From Helicobacter japonicus (lineage in GTDB: Bacteria > Campylobacterota > Campylobacteria > Campylobacterales > Helicobacteraceae), in NCBI RefSeq assembly GCF_000762845.2, contig NZ_JRMQ02000002.1:124001-188000 (forward strand): DNA of 64,000 nucleotides, given 5' to 3'. Positions 17,899-28,293 of the stretch are shown here, in pieces. The position numbers and the translations under genes are program-made. The notes beneath the pieces were generated by a model. The model did not search any database, had not been told where the DNA came from, and was given only the letters and a program-made list of their open reading frames with translations. Position 1 is the stretch's first letter. The number at the start of each line of letters is the position of its first letter.

Positions 17899-20637
17899 CT
17901 ATTTAAGTTCAGCCCAATTCTTGCCTATACTGATGCCACATTTAAGTGGCACTTCAAGCGTATAGATATGATTCATAATCTCTGCTGCTTCTTTAGCATA
18001 AGCCTGTGCTTTCTCCTGTGGAGCTTCAAAAATAAGTTCATCATGCACTTGCAAAAGCATTTTTAAATCACTATTTTCATATCGCTTGTGAATTTCACAC
18101 ATTGAAAGCTTAATCAAATCTGCTGCTGAGCCTTGAAAAATAGAATTTATCCCTTCTCGCAAAAAGTTTGATTTCATAAAATCTGTGGCATTTTTGAAAT
18201 CAAAATACCGCCTGTGTCCTAATAATGTCTGCGAATAACCATTTTCAAGCAAAAAAGCCTTTTGCTCATCTAAAAAGGTTTTTATTGTGGGAAAGAGCGC
18301 AAAATAGCTCTCAATATAATTTTTTGCTTCTTTAAGTGTAATATGCAAAGTTTGGGCGAGTTTCTTACTTCCCATACCATAAATAAGCCCAAAATTGATA
18401 GATTTAGCAATGGCACGTTTTTGCGTGGCAGATTCTATACCAAAAAGTCGTGCAGCTGTCTCAAAATGAATATCTTTATCCTGTTTAAAAGATTCTATAA
18501 GTGAGGAATCTTTACAAAAATGTGCCAGAAGTCGCAATTCAATTTGCGAATAATCAATACTAATAAGGCTATATCCCTCTTTACTGATAAATGCTTCACG
18601 AATTTTACGCCCTTCTTCTCGCCGCACAGGAATATTTTGAAGATTAGGAGATTTTGAGCTTAAGCGTCCTGTAGCTGTGCCACTTTGGAGAAATGAAGTA
18701 TAGATTCTATGCTCATCATTTGCCCCACCAAAACGAAGTAAAGGCTCAATATAAGTGCTTTTTAATTTATTGACTTCACGATAATCAAGAATAAGGGCAA
18801 TCACAGGGTGGGCATCAACAATATCAAGAAGTGTGCGTTCATCTGTGCTTAGCCCACCTTTTACGCTTCTCCCTGCTTTCAAGCCAAGCTGATTGAAAAG
18901 AATGTGTGCGAGTTGTTGTGGAGAATTAAGATTAAAAGTTTCTCCACAAAGTGCAAAAATTTGTGTGCTAAGATTTGCGATATGCTCACTTGCTTTTTCT
19001 TTAAGAGATTCTAATAAAGCGATATCGACTTTAATCCCTTCAGATTCCATTGCCATAAGCACTTTAATAAAAGGGTATTCAAGGTTTTTTGCAAGCTCAA
19101 GTATGTCGCCCCATTCTCGTTTATAGAGCGATTCTTCTAGCTTATGATAAAGTTTAAAGGTTGCTACTGCATCTTCTGCCGCATATTGTGTCGCTGTGGC
19201 AATGCTTACTTGAGAGAAATTTTCACCCTTTAATACCACACTATCGAAACTAATCATCGTATGATGAAACCATTTAAGCATTTGTTTATCAAGTCCTACA
19301 GGAGCTATACTATCATAAAGCCAACCTAAAATCATACTATCATAAATCTCTCGATTATGCCTAATCCCTAAAGTATGGAAAATGAGGCTTAAATCAAACT
19401 TAAGATTATGTCCAATAAGTGGGTATGTAAAAATACGCTCTATGGCTTTTTTGGCTTCATCTTGTGTAAGCTGACGCCCCACACCCAAATAATGATGACC
19501 TACTGGCACATAATAGCCATTCTCTCCATCAAAACAAAATGAAAATCCAACCAAATTTGCCTCTTGTATATTAAGGCTATCACTTTCGCAATCAAAGCCT
19601 ATCTTAGCATTATGAGGAATAGAATCTAATACAAATTCTAAAGATTCAAAACTATCAAGCAAATGGGCTTTAAAAGTAAAATTCTGTGAAGACAAAGGGG
19701 ATTGTAGATTATCAGGTATATCATTGAGTGAGCCTACTCCTTTTTGCGCACTTCTTTTTTGTGCGTATCGTTCGTGTGGTGATTGGACTTTAGAGATAAT
19801 GTTTTTTAAATCATAAGTTTTAAGCTCATCTAAAATTTTAAGCATAGGATTAGATTCTGGCATTAAGCATTTACTTAAATCAATATTTTCAAGCAAATCA
19901 TCATAAAGCGTTACAAGCTTTTTGCTCAAAAAAGCATTATCTTTGCCCTCACGTAAAAGATTTGCAATGCGTGGTGTAACAATGCTTTCTAATTCACTCT
20001 CACGCTTATAAAGAGATTCTATTGTGCCAAAATGTGAAATAAGTTTCTGTGCGCTTTTTGCCCCTATGCCTTTAATACCTACAATATTATCACTACTATC
20101 ACCCACCAAACTTTGATAATCGATAAAATTTCTAGGATACACACCATATTTTTGCAAACATTCAGCCTCTTTAATGTCTCTTTTACCAATGGGGTCATAA
20201 ATATAAGTATTCTCATCAATAAGTTGATACAAATCTTTATCGTGGCTAATGATACGCACAGCAATATTTTGCGCGTTAGCAACTTTATTAATCGAAGCAA
20301 TCACATCATCAGCTTCATAACCCTCAATACTAATATTTAAAAATCCCATTTTTTCAATCCATTCAATCGCAATGGGAAGCTGCATCAATAACTCTTGTGG
20401 TGGGGATTGACGATTGCGCTTATATGCATCATAAATTTGTCGTCTTTTATTTTCACCCTTGCCTTCAAGGGCAAATACCACATAGGTGCAAGAAGGGTCT
20501 TTATAAAGAGATTGCAATAAATTACAAAATCCTACAAGTAATCCTGTGGGGAATCCCTCCTTATTTTTTAAAGGCGGTAAGGCATAAAAACTGCGAAAAA
20601 AAAACCCGAAAGTATCAATAACACTTAAAGTATTCAT
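17899..20637 (-). CDS. polA: DNA polymerase I
   Basis: 912 residues with all three domains. The N-terminal 5'-3' exonuclease (about 1-290) has VGDSSDNIVGIKGIGAKSA. The 3'-5' exonuclease domain keeps the D-x-E pair in GFDCESDSL. The polymerase domain shows TGRLSSKSPNLQNIP, motif A SIDYSQIELRLLAHF, motif B RAIAKSINFGLIYGM and motif C VHDELIFEAP. It fills gaps in repair and removes Okazaki primers. It appears monocistronic. Confidence 0.97.
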   Translation of the reverse strand: MNTLSVIDTFGFFFRSFYALPPLKNKEGFPTGLLVGFCNLLQSLYKDPSCTYVVFALEGKGENKRRQIYDAYKRNRQSPPQELLMQLPIAIEWIEKMGFLNISIEGYEADDVIASINKVANAQNIAVRIISHDKDLYQLIDENTYIYDPIGKRDIKEAECLQKYGVYPRNFIDYQSLVGDSSDNIVGIKGIGAKSAQKLISHFGTIESLYKRESELESIVTPRIANLLREGKDNAFLSKKLVTLYDDLLENIDLSKCLMPESNPMLKILDELKTYDLKNIISKVQSPHERYAQKRSAQKGVGSLNDIPDNLQSPLSSQNFTFKAHLLDSFESLEFVLDSIPHNAKIGFDCESDSLNIQEANLVGFSFCFDGENGYYVPVGHHYLGVGRQLTQDEAKKAIERIFTYPLIGHNLKFDLSLIFHTLGIRHNREIYDSMILGWLYDSIAPVGLDKQMLKWFHHTMISFDSVVLKGENFSQVSIATATQYAAEDAVATFKLYHKLEESLYKREWGDILELAKNLEYPFIKVLMAMESEGIKVDIALLESLKEKASEHIANLSTQIFALCGETFNLNSPQQLAHILFNQLGLKAGRSVKGGLSTDERTLLDIVDAHPVIALILDYREVNKLKSTYIEPLLRFGGANDEHRIYTSFLQSGTATGRLSSKSPNLQNIPVRREEGRKIREAFISKEGYSLISIDYSQIELRLLAHFCKDSSLIESFKQDKDIHFETAARLFGIESATQKRAIAKSINFGLIYGMGSKKLAQTLHITLKEAKNYIESYFALFPTIKTFLDEQKAFLLENGYSQTLLGHRRYFDFKNATDFMKSNFLREGINSIFQGSAADLIKLSMCEIHKRYENSDLKMLLQVHDELIFEAPQEKAQAYAKEAAEIMNHIYTLEVPLKCGISIGKNWAELK

Positions 20638-20842
20638 ATAAACTCGCTTTATTCAATTAAGGTAAATAGAAATAATAACTGAAAAATACTAGATTCACAA
20701 ATACAACTTTAGCTCTTTGAATTTCACACACCTTTACCTTTTGCTTCGAGCAGGCTTTAAAACAAAATTGCAACTTTTAAAACTTTAAGATACAATTTTG
20801 CCCTATATTTTCACAAAATTTTACATTTCAAAAGAGGACATT

Positions 20843-21553
20843 ATGAAAATCATTGCTGGTAATTTCAAAGCACACCTCACACGCTCTCAAGTTGATACTT
20901 TCACAAAAGGATTAGATTCTTTCCTCACAGATATACAAATGCCCTTATCACAGATTCAAGTGGATATTTTTCCCTCACATACTGCATTGCTTGCTGATAA
21001 TTTTACACATTTTCATATTGGAGCGCAAAATGCGTATTTTGCTCCTAGCGGGGGATTTACAGGTGAGATTGGGTTGCTTCAGATTCAAGAATTTGGTATC
21101 AATCGCCTTATTATTGGACATAGTGAAAGGCGCACACTTTTTGGTGAAAATCAAGATTTTATCAATAAAAAATTTAGATTCTATGCAGAGGCAGGATTTC
21201 ATATATATTATTGTATCGGGGAACCTTTAGAGGTGCGAGAAAAAGGGGAAAGCGCATTAAAAGACTACCTAAGCGCACAGCTTAGCGGTATTGATACAAG
21301 CTATTCTAAACTTATTGTCGCATATGAGCCAATTTGGGCGATTGGAACAGGTGTAAGTGCGAGTTTAGAACAAATAGAATCTACTCACTCTATGCTTTCT
21401 ACACTCGTGCGCACACCTTTACTTTATGGTGGAAGTGTCAAGCCTTCAAATGCAAAAGAAATTTTGTCCTTACCTTATGTAAATGGTGTGCTTGTAGGCT
21501 CGGCAAGCCTAGACTTGCAAAGCTTTGAGGAGATTATCCGCGCTAGTTTTTAA
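20843..21553 (+). CDS. tpiA: Triosephosphate isomerase
   Basis: 236 residues from ATG 20843, preceded by AAAGAGGACATT; an in-frame ATG at 20798 would add 15 residues unlike the family. Substrate-binding AGNFKAH lies at the start, catalytic histidine in GHSERR and catalytic glutamate in AYEPIWAIGTG; LLYGGSVKPSNA is the phosphate-binding loop. It interconverts dihydroxyacetone phosphate and glyceraldehyde 3-phosphate. Confidence 0.95.
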   Translation: MKIIAGNFKAHLTRSQVDTFTKGLDSFLTDIQMPLSQIQVDIFPSHTALLADNFTHFHIGAQNAYFAPSGGFTGEIGLLQIQEFGINRLIIGHSERRTLFGENQDFINKKFRFYAEAGFHIYYCIGEPLEVREKGESALKDYLSAQLSGIDTSYSKLIVAYEPIWAIGTGVSASLEQIESTHSMLSTLVRTPLLYGGSVKPSNAKEILSLPYVNGVLVGSASLDLQSFEEIIRASF

Positions 21554-21587
21554 CACTAAACGCGGAATACAAGACTTTACTCTGGAA

Positions 21588-21974
21588 TTATTTTACTTTG
21601 CTGATAGCTTTTGCTACGTCTAAAGTAACAGAACAAGTTTTAATCGCTTCTTTAGATTCGCTGCTTGTAGGTTTAACTTTATCAAGCACAGATTTTGCAG
21701 ATTCTGATACTTGAGCTTTTTCTGCAGTGCTTCCACCCAAAAACAACTTCTCATCTTGTGTAAGTTTTGATACAAGGATTCCCGCCACGCATTCATTGAG
21801 TTTTTGTGAATCTTCAATCTTAAGCACCTTGCCATAAATTTCATTATAAAGCGTATCATTTGCTTTCATAATGTTTTCTTTGGCATTTTTTTCTACTTCT
21901 GCTTGCGGTGTAGGCGAATTTGAAAGACAGCCTATAGATAAAAATGCGACAACAACCAAACCTAACTTTTTCAT
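21588..21974 (-). CDS. Small lipoprotein of unknown function
   Basis: 128 residues from ATG 21974, which follows AAGGATTGGTA; a TTG two codons upstream is less likely. The signal ends in the lipobox LSIGC (C16). The mature part is acidic-lysine mixed with two cysteines (NECVAG and KTCSVT) that could pair in the periplasm. It converges on tpiA, 34 bases apart. No domain recognised. Confidence 0.7.
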   Translation of the reverse strand: MKKLGLVVVAFLSIGCLSNSPTPQAEVEKNAKENIMKANDTLYNEIYGKVLKIEDSQKLNECVAGILVSKLTQDEKLFLGGSTAEKAQVSESAKSVLDKVKPTSSESKEAIKTCSVTLDVAKAISKVK

Positions 21975-22102
21975 TACCAATCCTTCACATTACTAAAATA
22001 TATTGATGCTTTTGTAGTTTAAGAATTCAAAGTATCAATGTTTATATTACCACTATTTTGATGTATTTAAAATAAAATTTACTCTATCTCAAAGAAACTA
22101 AG

Positions 22103-22108
22103 TATAAT
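22103..22108 (+). promoter_or_regulatory. -10 hexamer of fabI
   Basis: TATAAT within AAGTATAATACACTT, 33 bases before the fabI start codon, is a perfect sigma-70 -10 element. As is usual for Helicobacter, no clear -35 element is seen. Confidence 0.6.
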
Positions 22109-22131
22109 ACACTTTAAAATCCACTATTTAA

Positions 22132-23561
<1,430 letters not shown>

Positions 23562-23639
23562 TTTTACTCCTCTTTTTCAAAATTACAAGCTCATTAATAT
23601 TTGAAAACCAAAGCTTGATATAAAAATCACATTTTTTGA

Positions 23640-23687
23640 TTAGAATCTTAAGGTATAAGATAGCCAATCGAATAAGAACCATAACAT
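23640..23687 (-). CDS. Candidate 15-residue peptide MLWFLFDWLSYTLRF
   Basis: A 16-codon ORF preceded by an excellent ribosome-binding site (AGAGGAGGAGTTT before the ATG). The peptide is very hydrophobic, with two tryptophans. It lies 79 bases upstream of the outer-membrane protein gene and 50 bases after a second 15-codon ORF on the same strand. It could be a small membrane peptide or a leader ORF; no homology is claimed. Confidence 0.45.
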   Translation of the reverse strand: MLWFLFDWLSYTLRF

Positions 23688-23737
23688 AAACTCCTCCTCT
23701 TTATTTTAGTATTAAAATCTAGTGTCAAACATTATTA

Positions 23738-23758
23738 TCAGGGTAGAATCTACCCTGA
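23738..23758. terminator. Perfect inverted repeat between the two small ORFs
   Basis: Ten-base arms TCAGGGTAGA and TCTACCCTGA flank a single A, so the stem closes over a loop of a few bases. It follows small ORF 1 (stop at 23767) and is not followed by a clear U-run. The AGAATCT motif is at its centre. Confidence 0.45.
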
Positions 23759-23766
23759 CACTTACA

Positions 23767-23814
23767 TTAAAGTTGCATACCCAAAAATAATCCGCTAAGA
23801 AAAACCCAGCCCAT
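23767..23814 (-). CDS. Candidate 15-residue peptide MGWVFLSGLFLGMQL
   Basis: A 16-codon ORF with a strong ribosome-binding site (TGGAGGTGCAGT before the ATG), a TATAAT hexamer at 23852-23857 about 38 bases upstream on the same strand, and a perfect hairpin beginning 8 bases after the stop. These make a complete small transcription unit. The peptide is a single hydrophobic stretch, suitable for membrane insertion. Function unknown. Confidence 0.5.
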   Translation of the reverse strand: MGWVFLSGLFLGMQL

Positions 23815-23870
23815 ACTGCACCTCCATTTAAAGATTATCTCAAATCATAAGATTATAATTTGATGCAAAG

Positions 23871-23930
23871 CATTATATATAAAAAAATATTAAGATTACG
23901 ATTTTAATCTATATTTTTTTATATATAATG
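23871..23930. repeat. 60-base near-perfect inverted repeat
   Basis: Two perfect 20-base arms (23871-23890 and 23911-23930), all A and T apart from the outermost C/G pair, with an inner AGATT/AATCT pairing, separated by 20 bases. It lies between the rimO start and the promoter of small ORF 1, which face away from each other. It could be a structured 5' leader of rimO, a protein-binding site or a remnant of a miniature transposable element. Confidence 0.6.
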
Positions 23931-24007
23931 TAATTTTGTAACATAACCACTTTTAAGTCAAATTTGCCTACAATGCGTCTTTTATTTTCATAAAGGATTC
24001 ACAAACA

Positions 24008-25354
24008 ATGCGTTTTAAAGCACAACAGAGCCTCCACCTCATCTCGCTTGGCTGCACAAAGAATCTTGTAGATTCTGAAGTAATGCTTGGACGATTGCAA
24101 TCTTATGCCCTCACGCAAGAGCTTGAGAGTGCCGATGTGATTATCATTAATACTTGCGGGTTTATAGAATCTGCCAAGCAAGAAAGCATTCAAACTATCC
24201 TCCAAGCCTCAAGCAATCGCAAAAAGGGTGCATTGCTTGTGGTAAGTGGCTGCCTCGCAGAGCGTTATGCCAAAGAGCTTAAAGAAGAAATACCAGAGAT
24301 TGATATTATCACAGGCGTGAGTGATTATGACAAAATTGATAGTATGATAGCCCAAAGACGCGCTATAACATCTAATAAAGTCTTTTTGGCTGATGAAAAC
24401 GATAAGCGCGTGATTATCGGCTCATCTTTTCACGCTTATATTAAACTTAGCGAGGGTTGCAATCAACAATGTAGCTTTTGTGCAATCCCGTCATTTAAAG
24501 GCAAACTCCATTCACGCACATTGCAATCCACACTCAAAGAATTGACAAATCTCTATAATCAAGGATTTAGAGATTTTAGTTTTATCGCTCAAGATTCTAG
24601 CTCATATATGCGTGATTTAGGGCAAAAAGATGGGCTTATACGGCTCATTCAGGCTATTGATAATCTTAACCTTGATATAAGTTGTAGGATTTTTTATCTC
24701 TACCCCAGCACGACTTCTTTACAACTCATAGAATCTATTGCTACCTCAAAGTGCTTTTTGCCATATTTTGATATGCCAATCCAGCATATAGCGGATTCTA
24801 TGCTAAAAACTATGAGGCGCGGTGCGGATAAAGCCACACACTTAAAGCTACTCCACGCAATGAGGGCAGTGCCACATAGCTTTGTGCGCACAAGCTTTGT
24901 GATAGGACACCCAAATGAAGATGAAAAAGCTTTTTTGGAATTGCACGAGTTTATAGAATCTTTTGCCTTTGATAGGGTTAATCTCTTTGCTTACTCACCG
25001 CAGGAACATACCCCCGCCTTTGCCTTGCCTCACCCAAATGCAAAAATTACAAATAAGCGCATAAATGCCCTTAATCGCACTATCAAATCCCAATACAAAG
25101 CACACAATACAAAACTTGTAGGACAAGAAGTCGATGTGATAGTTGAGGGAGTGAGTGAGATAAGTGAGTATTTCTATAAAGCGCGTTTGAAACTCTGGGG
25201 CAAAGATATCGATGGTGAGATTCTCATTAATGATAGTGAGCTGTGCGATGCAATGGGAAATACGCTGCCTTTAAATGAGGGTTATTATCGTGTGCAAATC
25301 ACAGAATATAAACAAAACTTCCTTTTTGGTAAGGTTCTTGCTTATGCAAAATGA
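24008..25354 (+). CDS. rimO: Ribosomal protein S12 methylthiotransferase RimO
   Basis: 448-residue MiaB-family radical SAM enzyme. The first iron-sulfur cluster cysteines lie in LGCTKNLVDSE, NTCGFIESAK and VSGCLAERY; the radical SAM triad is GCNQQCSFCAIP. The C-terminal TRAM domain includes EVDVIVEGVSEISEYFYKAR. The SLGCTKNLVDSE start distinguishes RimO from MiaB. It adds a methylthio group to an aspartate of S12. Its upstream gap holds a 60-base inverted repeat. Confidence 0.95.
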   Translation: MRFKAQQSLHLISLGCTKNLVDSEVMLGRLQSYALTQELESADVIIINTCGFIESAKQESIQTILQASSNRKKGALLVVSGCLAERYAKELKEEIPEIDIITGVSDYDKIDSMIAQRRAITSNKVFLADENDKRVIIGSSFHAYIKLSEGCNQQCSFCAIPSFKGKLHSRTLQSTLKELTNLYNQGFRDFSFIAQDSSSYMRDLGQKDGLIRLIQAIDNLNLDISCRIFYLYPSTTSLQLIESIATSKCFLPYFDMPIQHIADSMLKTMRRGADKATHLKLLHAMRAVPHSFVRTSFVIGHPNEDEKAFLELHEFIESFAFDRVNLFAYSPQEHTPAFALPHPNAKITNKRINALNRTIKSQYKAHNTKLVGQEVDVIVEGVSEISEYFYKARLKLWGKDIDGEILINDSELCDAMGNTLPLNEGYYRVQITEYKQNFLFGKVLAYAK

Positions 25355-25454
25355 AAAAGATTAAATATTTTTTAATTGAAGATGTAGCATAATTTCTTCA
25401 ATAAATTGTCTTCAATTTATTTTATTTATAATACCTGATGTTAAAGGTTGTTTT

Positions 25455-27461
25455 ATGTTTGCATTTATTCGTGCTTTAGGCATTAAAAAACAAATTCTTA
25501 TTTCAGTGGGTATCCCTTTTATTGCCCTTATTTGCTTTCTCTTTCTGCAGCTCTCCCACACCTTTACTTCCATATCTCAATCTCAAATATTAGGAAAACA
25601 AATTTTAATATCCGAGCAACTCTCAAAACTTGTTCATGAAATGCAAAAAGAGCGAGGACTAAGTGCAGGATTTGTCGCGAGTAAAGGCACAAAATTTGCC
25701 AATGAGCTTAAAGAGCAACGCATTCTTACAGATAAAGAGCATAAGGCTTTGCGTGATATGGTTACAGAAAATAATAATGTAGATTCACGCTTTCTTTCCG
25801 CTTTACAGCAAGGGTTGGAATTAGTAGAAAAAATTTCCCAAACAAGACAAAAAGCCGATACCTCTATGAATACCCAAGAAAATGTAGGAGCGCAAGTTGT
25901 AGGATATTACACAACAACGATTGCTTTTTTACTTGATAGTGTTTTAGAATCTACAAAAATTATTGATGACGCACAGCTTGCCAAATCTATGGTTGCTTAT
26001 ACAAGTTTTCTTTACGCAAAAGAGCGTGCGGGACTAGAGCGTGCTACCACAAATGGAATCTTTGTAGCTAATGTCGCCCCAAACAATGTAAGTTACAACA
26101 AAGTAGTTTCACTTATTGCCGAGCAAGAAGCATTTTTAAAGATTTTTCTTTCTCTTGCCTCACAGCAAAGCCTTGATTTTTATCACAATGCAATCAAACA
26201 TCAAAGTTTTGCCGAAGTTGATAAAATGCGTAATATCCTCCACGAAAAGCGTCATAGTGGAGATTTTGGGATTGATGCGAAAGTATGGTTTGATACCATT
26301 ACGCAAAAAATCAATGTGCTTAAAGACATTGAGGACTTTATCGTATCTCATATTAACAAATCTATCAATGCGCATATTGATGCCTTACACAATAGCTTTA
26401 AGCTACTCCTTACCATATATAGCCTTGTGCTTATTTTTACCATTATTATTAGCGTAGCAATGGTTAGGAGCATTCTTACTCGTCTTAATAATGTCAATCT
26501 CAAACTTGCCTATATCACACAAAATAAAGATTTGACAGAACAGGTAAAGATTCTTGCAAATGATGAAATTTCAAGAATGGCACGCTCTGTAAATGCTTTT
26601 ATCCGCTATATACACGATGTATTTTTGGAGGTAATGAAACTTATCAAAAATAATCTCTCCATCACAAAAACGCTTGTTGAGACATCATCTCATCTTGATA
26701 GCAATACCAAAGATATTGCTAAAATTTCACAAGATAATACCGAGCTAGGCGAAAAGAGTGTGAATATCATTGAGCAAAATATCACTCTTTCAAATGCGAC
26801 AAAAGAATCTTTAGAAGATGTGCTGAATACAATGCAGCAAACTCAAGCACTCATAAGCTCTATCAACGAAGAAATTATAAAAGATGCACAAAAAGAAGAT
26901 GAAAATATGCAAAAGATTCTCTCTCTTGCTAATGAGGCAAAAAATATTCAAAGTGTGCTTGTAGTCATTACCGACATAGCAGACCAAACAAACTTACTTG
27001 CTCTTAATGCAGCTATTGAAGCGGCAAGAGCTGGAGAACACGGAAGAGGATTTGCTGTTGTTGCAGATGAAGTGAGAAAACTCGCGGAGCGCACACAACA
27101 TTCTATTACTGAGACAAGTAGCATTATCCAATCTGTCTTGCAGTCTATTGATGAAGTATCAAGTGATATGGAGACGAGTGCCAAATCAATGAATGACCTT
27201 TCACAACAAAGTGAAGTGATGCATAACAATATACAATCTCTTGCCACACTCGTGCAAGAAACAATGCAAAAATCATTGCAAAGCCTAGAAGGAGCACGAA
27301 TGGTGAATGAAAATACATCAATGATTGTTGATAATGGTGTTAAAATTGCCACTTGCGTAAGCCAAATCGTAGAAATCAATGACAATATGCAAAAAAGCTC
27401 ACACGAACTTGCCAATCAAAGCAATGCACTTGATGAAATGATAAGCACCTTTAAAACATAA
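25455..27461 (+). CDS. Methyl-accepting chemotaxis protein with NIT sensor domain
   Basis: 668 residues. TM1 (about 13-33) is followed by an extracytoplasmic NIT domain, recognisable from [20 protein letters not shown], then TM2 (about 315-338), a HAMP-like linker, and the signalling domain with the conserved hairpin tip [20 protein letters not shown] and [20 protein letters not shown] domains are associated with nitrate, nitrite or related signals, so this receptor may sense nitrogen oxides or other small ligands. A possible terminator, AAGGTTT/AAACCTT, lies at 27481-27510. The hemerythrin operon follows. Confidence 0.9.
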   Translation: MFAFIRALGIKKQILISVGIPFIALICFLFLQLSHTFTSISQSQILGKQILISEQLSKLVHEMQKERGLSAGFVASKGTKFANELKEQRILTDKEHKALRDMVTENNNVDSRFLSALQQGLELVEKISQTRQKADTSMNTQENVGAQVVGYYTTTIAFLLDSVLESTKIIDDAQLAKSMVAYTSFLYAKERAGLERATTNGIFVANVAPNNVSYNKVVSLIAEQEAFLKIFLSLASQQSLDFYHNAIKHQSFAEVDKMRNILHEKRHSGDFGIDAKVWFDTITQKINVLKDIEDFIVSHINKSINAHIDALHNSFKLLLTIYSLVLIFTIIISVAMVRSILTRLNNVNLKLAYITQNKDLTEQVKILANDEISRMARSVNAFIRYIHDVFLEVMKLIKNNLSITKTLVETSSHLDSNTKDIAKISQDNTELGEKSVNIIEQNITLSNATKESLEDVLNTMQQTQALISSINEEIIKDAQKEDENMQKILSLANEAKNIQSVLVVITDIADQTNLLALNAAIEAARAGEHGRGFAVVADEVRKLAERTQHSITETSSIIQSVLQSIDEVSSDMETSAKSMNDLSQQSEVMHNNIQSLATLVQETMQKSLQSLEGARMVNENTSMIVDNGVKIATCVSQIVEINDNMQKSSHELANQSNALDEMISTFKT

Positions 27462-27508
27462 TCCTCCACAAATCATTGAAAAGGTTTATTTAAATTTTAT
27501 TTCAAACC

Positions 27509-27522
27509 TTAACTTATATCAA
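27509..27522. promoter_or_regulatory. CRP/FNR-family box before the hemerythrin operon
   Basis: TTAAC-TTAT-ATCAA reads as TTGAT-N4-GTTAA on the other strand: one half-site like FNR (TTGAT) and one like Campylobacter NssR (GTTAA). Its centre is 60 bases before the start codon; with the TATGTTAAT -10-like sequence just downstream it would sit near -41, the class II activator position. The regulator itself is not in the window. Confidence 0.45.
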
Positions 27523-27575
27523 TATTTTTTCTACCCCTCTTATGTTAATCTTCGCACAAAAATCAAGGAGATACA

Positions 27576-28007
27576 ATGCTAATCAAAGACTATATGACAC
27601 AAGAACACCGCGCGTGTGATGCGGAGTTTGCAAAGATTGAAGAATGCGTCAATGCGGGCGACTTTGAAAAGGCAAAAGCAGCATTTGACGCTTTCAAGGC
27701 GCATACGCTTAAACATTTCGCACAAGAAGAGGAATTACTCTTTGTTAAATTTGTAGAGGCAACAGGAATGAGTGGCGGACCTGTGGAGGTAATGACTTTT
27801 GAACACAACCAAATGCGCGGACTGCTAGAGCAGATTCAAGATTCTTTAGAAAAGGGTGATGAGGAAGCATTTTTTGGCTTAAGCGATTCGATGATGATAT
27901 TGCTCCAACAGCACAATATGAAAGAGGAGCAAATGCTCTACAATATGATACAAATGCACTTAGGGGCAAGTAACAATGAACTTGTCGCACAACTTAGCTC
28001 AATGTAA
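27576..28007 (+). CDS. Hemerythrin-domain protein
   Basis: 143-residue four-helix protein with the di-iron ligand set H11 (EHRACD), H47 and E51 (HTLKHFAQEE), H77 (EHNQMR), H113 and E117/E118 (QHNMKEEQ). Hemerythrins bind O2, or NO in some bacteria. An AAGGAGATACA ribosome-binding site precedes it. Its end overlaps the DUF2249 gene by 32 bases, so the two are strongly coupled. Context suggests an oxygen or nitric-oxide response. Confidence 0.88.
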   Translation: MLIKDYMTQEHRACDAEFAKIEECVNAGDFEKAKAAFDAFKAHTLKHFAQEEELLFVKFVEATGMSGGPVEVMTFEHNQMRGLLEQIQDSLEKGDEEAFFGLSDSMMILLQQHNMKEEQMLYNMIQMHLGASNNELVAQLSSM

Positions 28008-28293
28008 AGTCTATGATGTCTCCTCACTAGAGCACCCCGAGCCTTTAGAGATAATGACAAACGCACTTAAAAAAGCGCAAGAGGGTGAGCTTTTGCTAAT
28101 GATTCACCGCAGAGAGCCATTTCCGCTTTATGAGATTATCAAAGCACAAAATCTCCACTACCACACGCACAAAATTGGGGAGAGATTCTATATCTTCATC
28201 GGGCAAGAACAAAGCATACAAGGGGCAACGCAAGAATCCGCACTAGAGACATATCTTGTAGATTTTTTAAACAATAATACAAAGGAATCCTAA
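27976..28293 (+). CDS. DUF2249 protein
   Basis: 105 residues matching the DUF2249 pattern, a TusA-like alpha-beta fold: YDVSSLEHPEPLEIMTNAL, ELLLMIHRREPFPLYEII and FYIFIGQ. DUF2249 proteins often occur fused to or beside hemerythrin-like domains in nitrogen-oxide respiration clusters, as here. It overlaps hemerythrin by 32 bases and the next gene by one base (TAATG). Biochemical role unknown. Confidence 0.8.
   Translation: MNLSHNLAQCKVYDVSSLEHPEPLEIMTNALKKAQEGELLLMIHRREPFPLYEIIKAQNLHYHTHKIGERFYIFIGQEQSIQGATQESALETYLVDFLNNNTKES

Noticed and set aside
26948-27415. 155-codon minus-strand ORF rich in Ser, Cys and Ile
   Set aside because: Antisense shadow of the chemoreceptor signalling domain; no ribosome-binding site.
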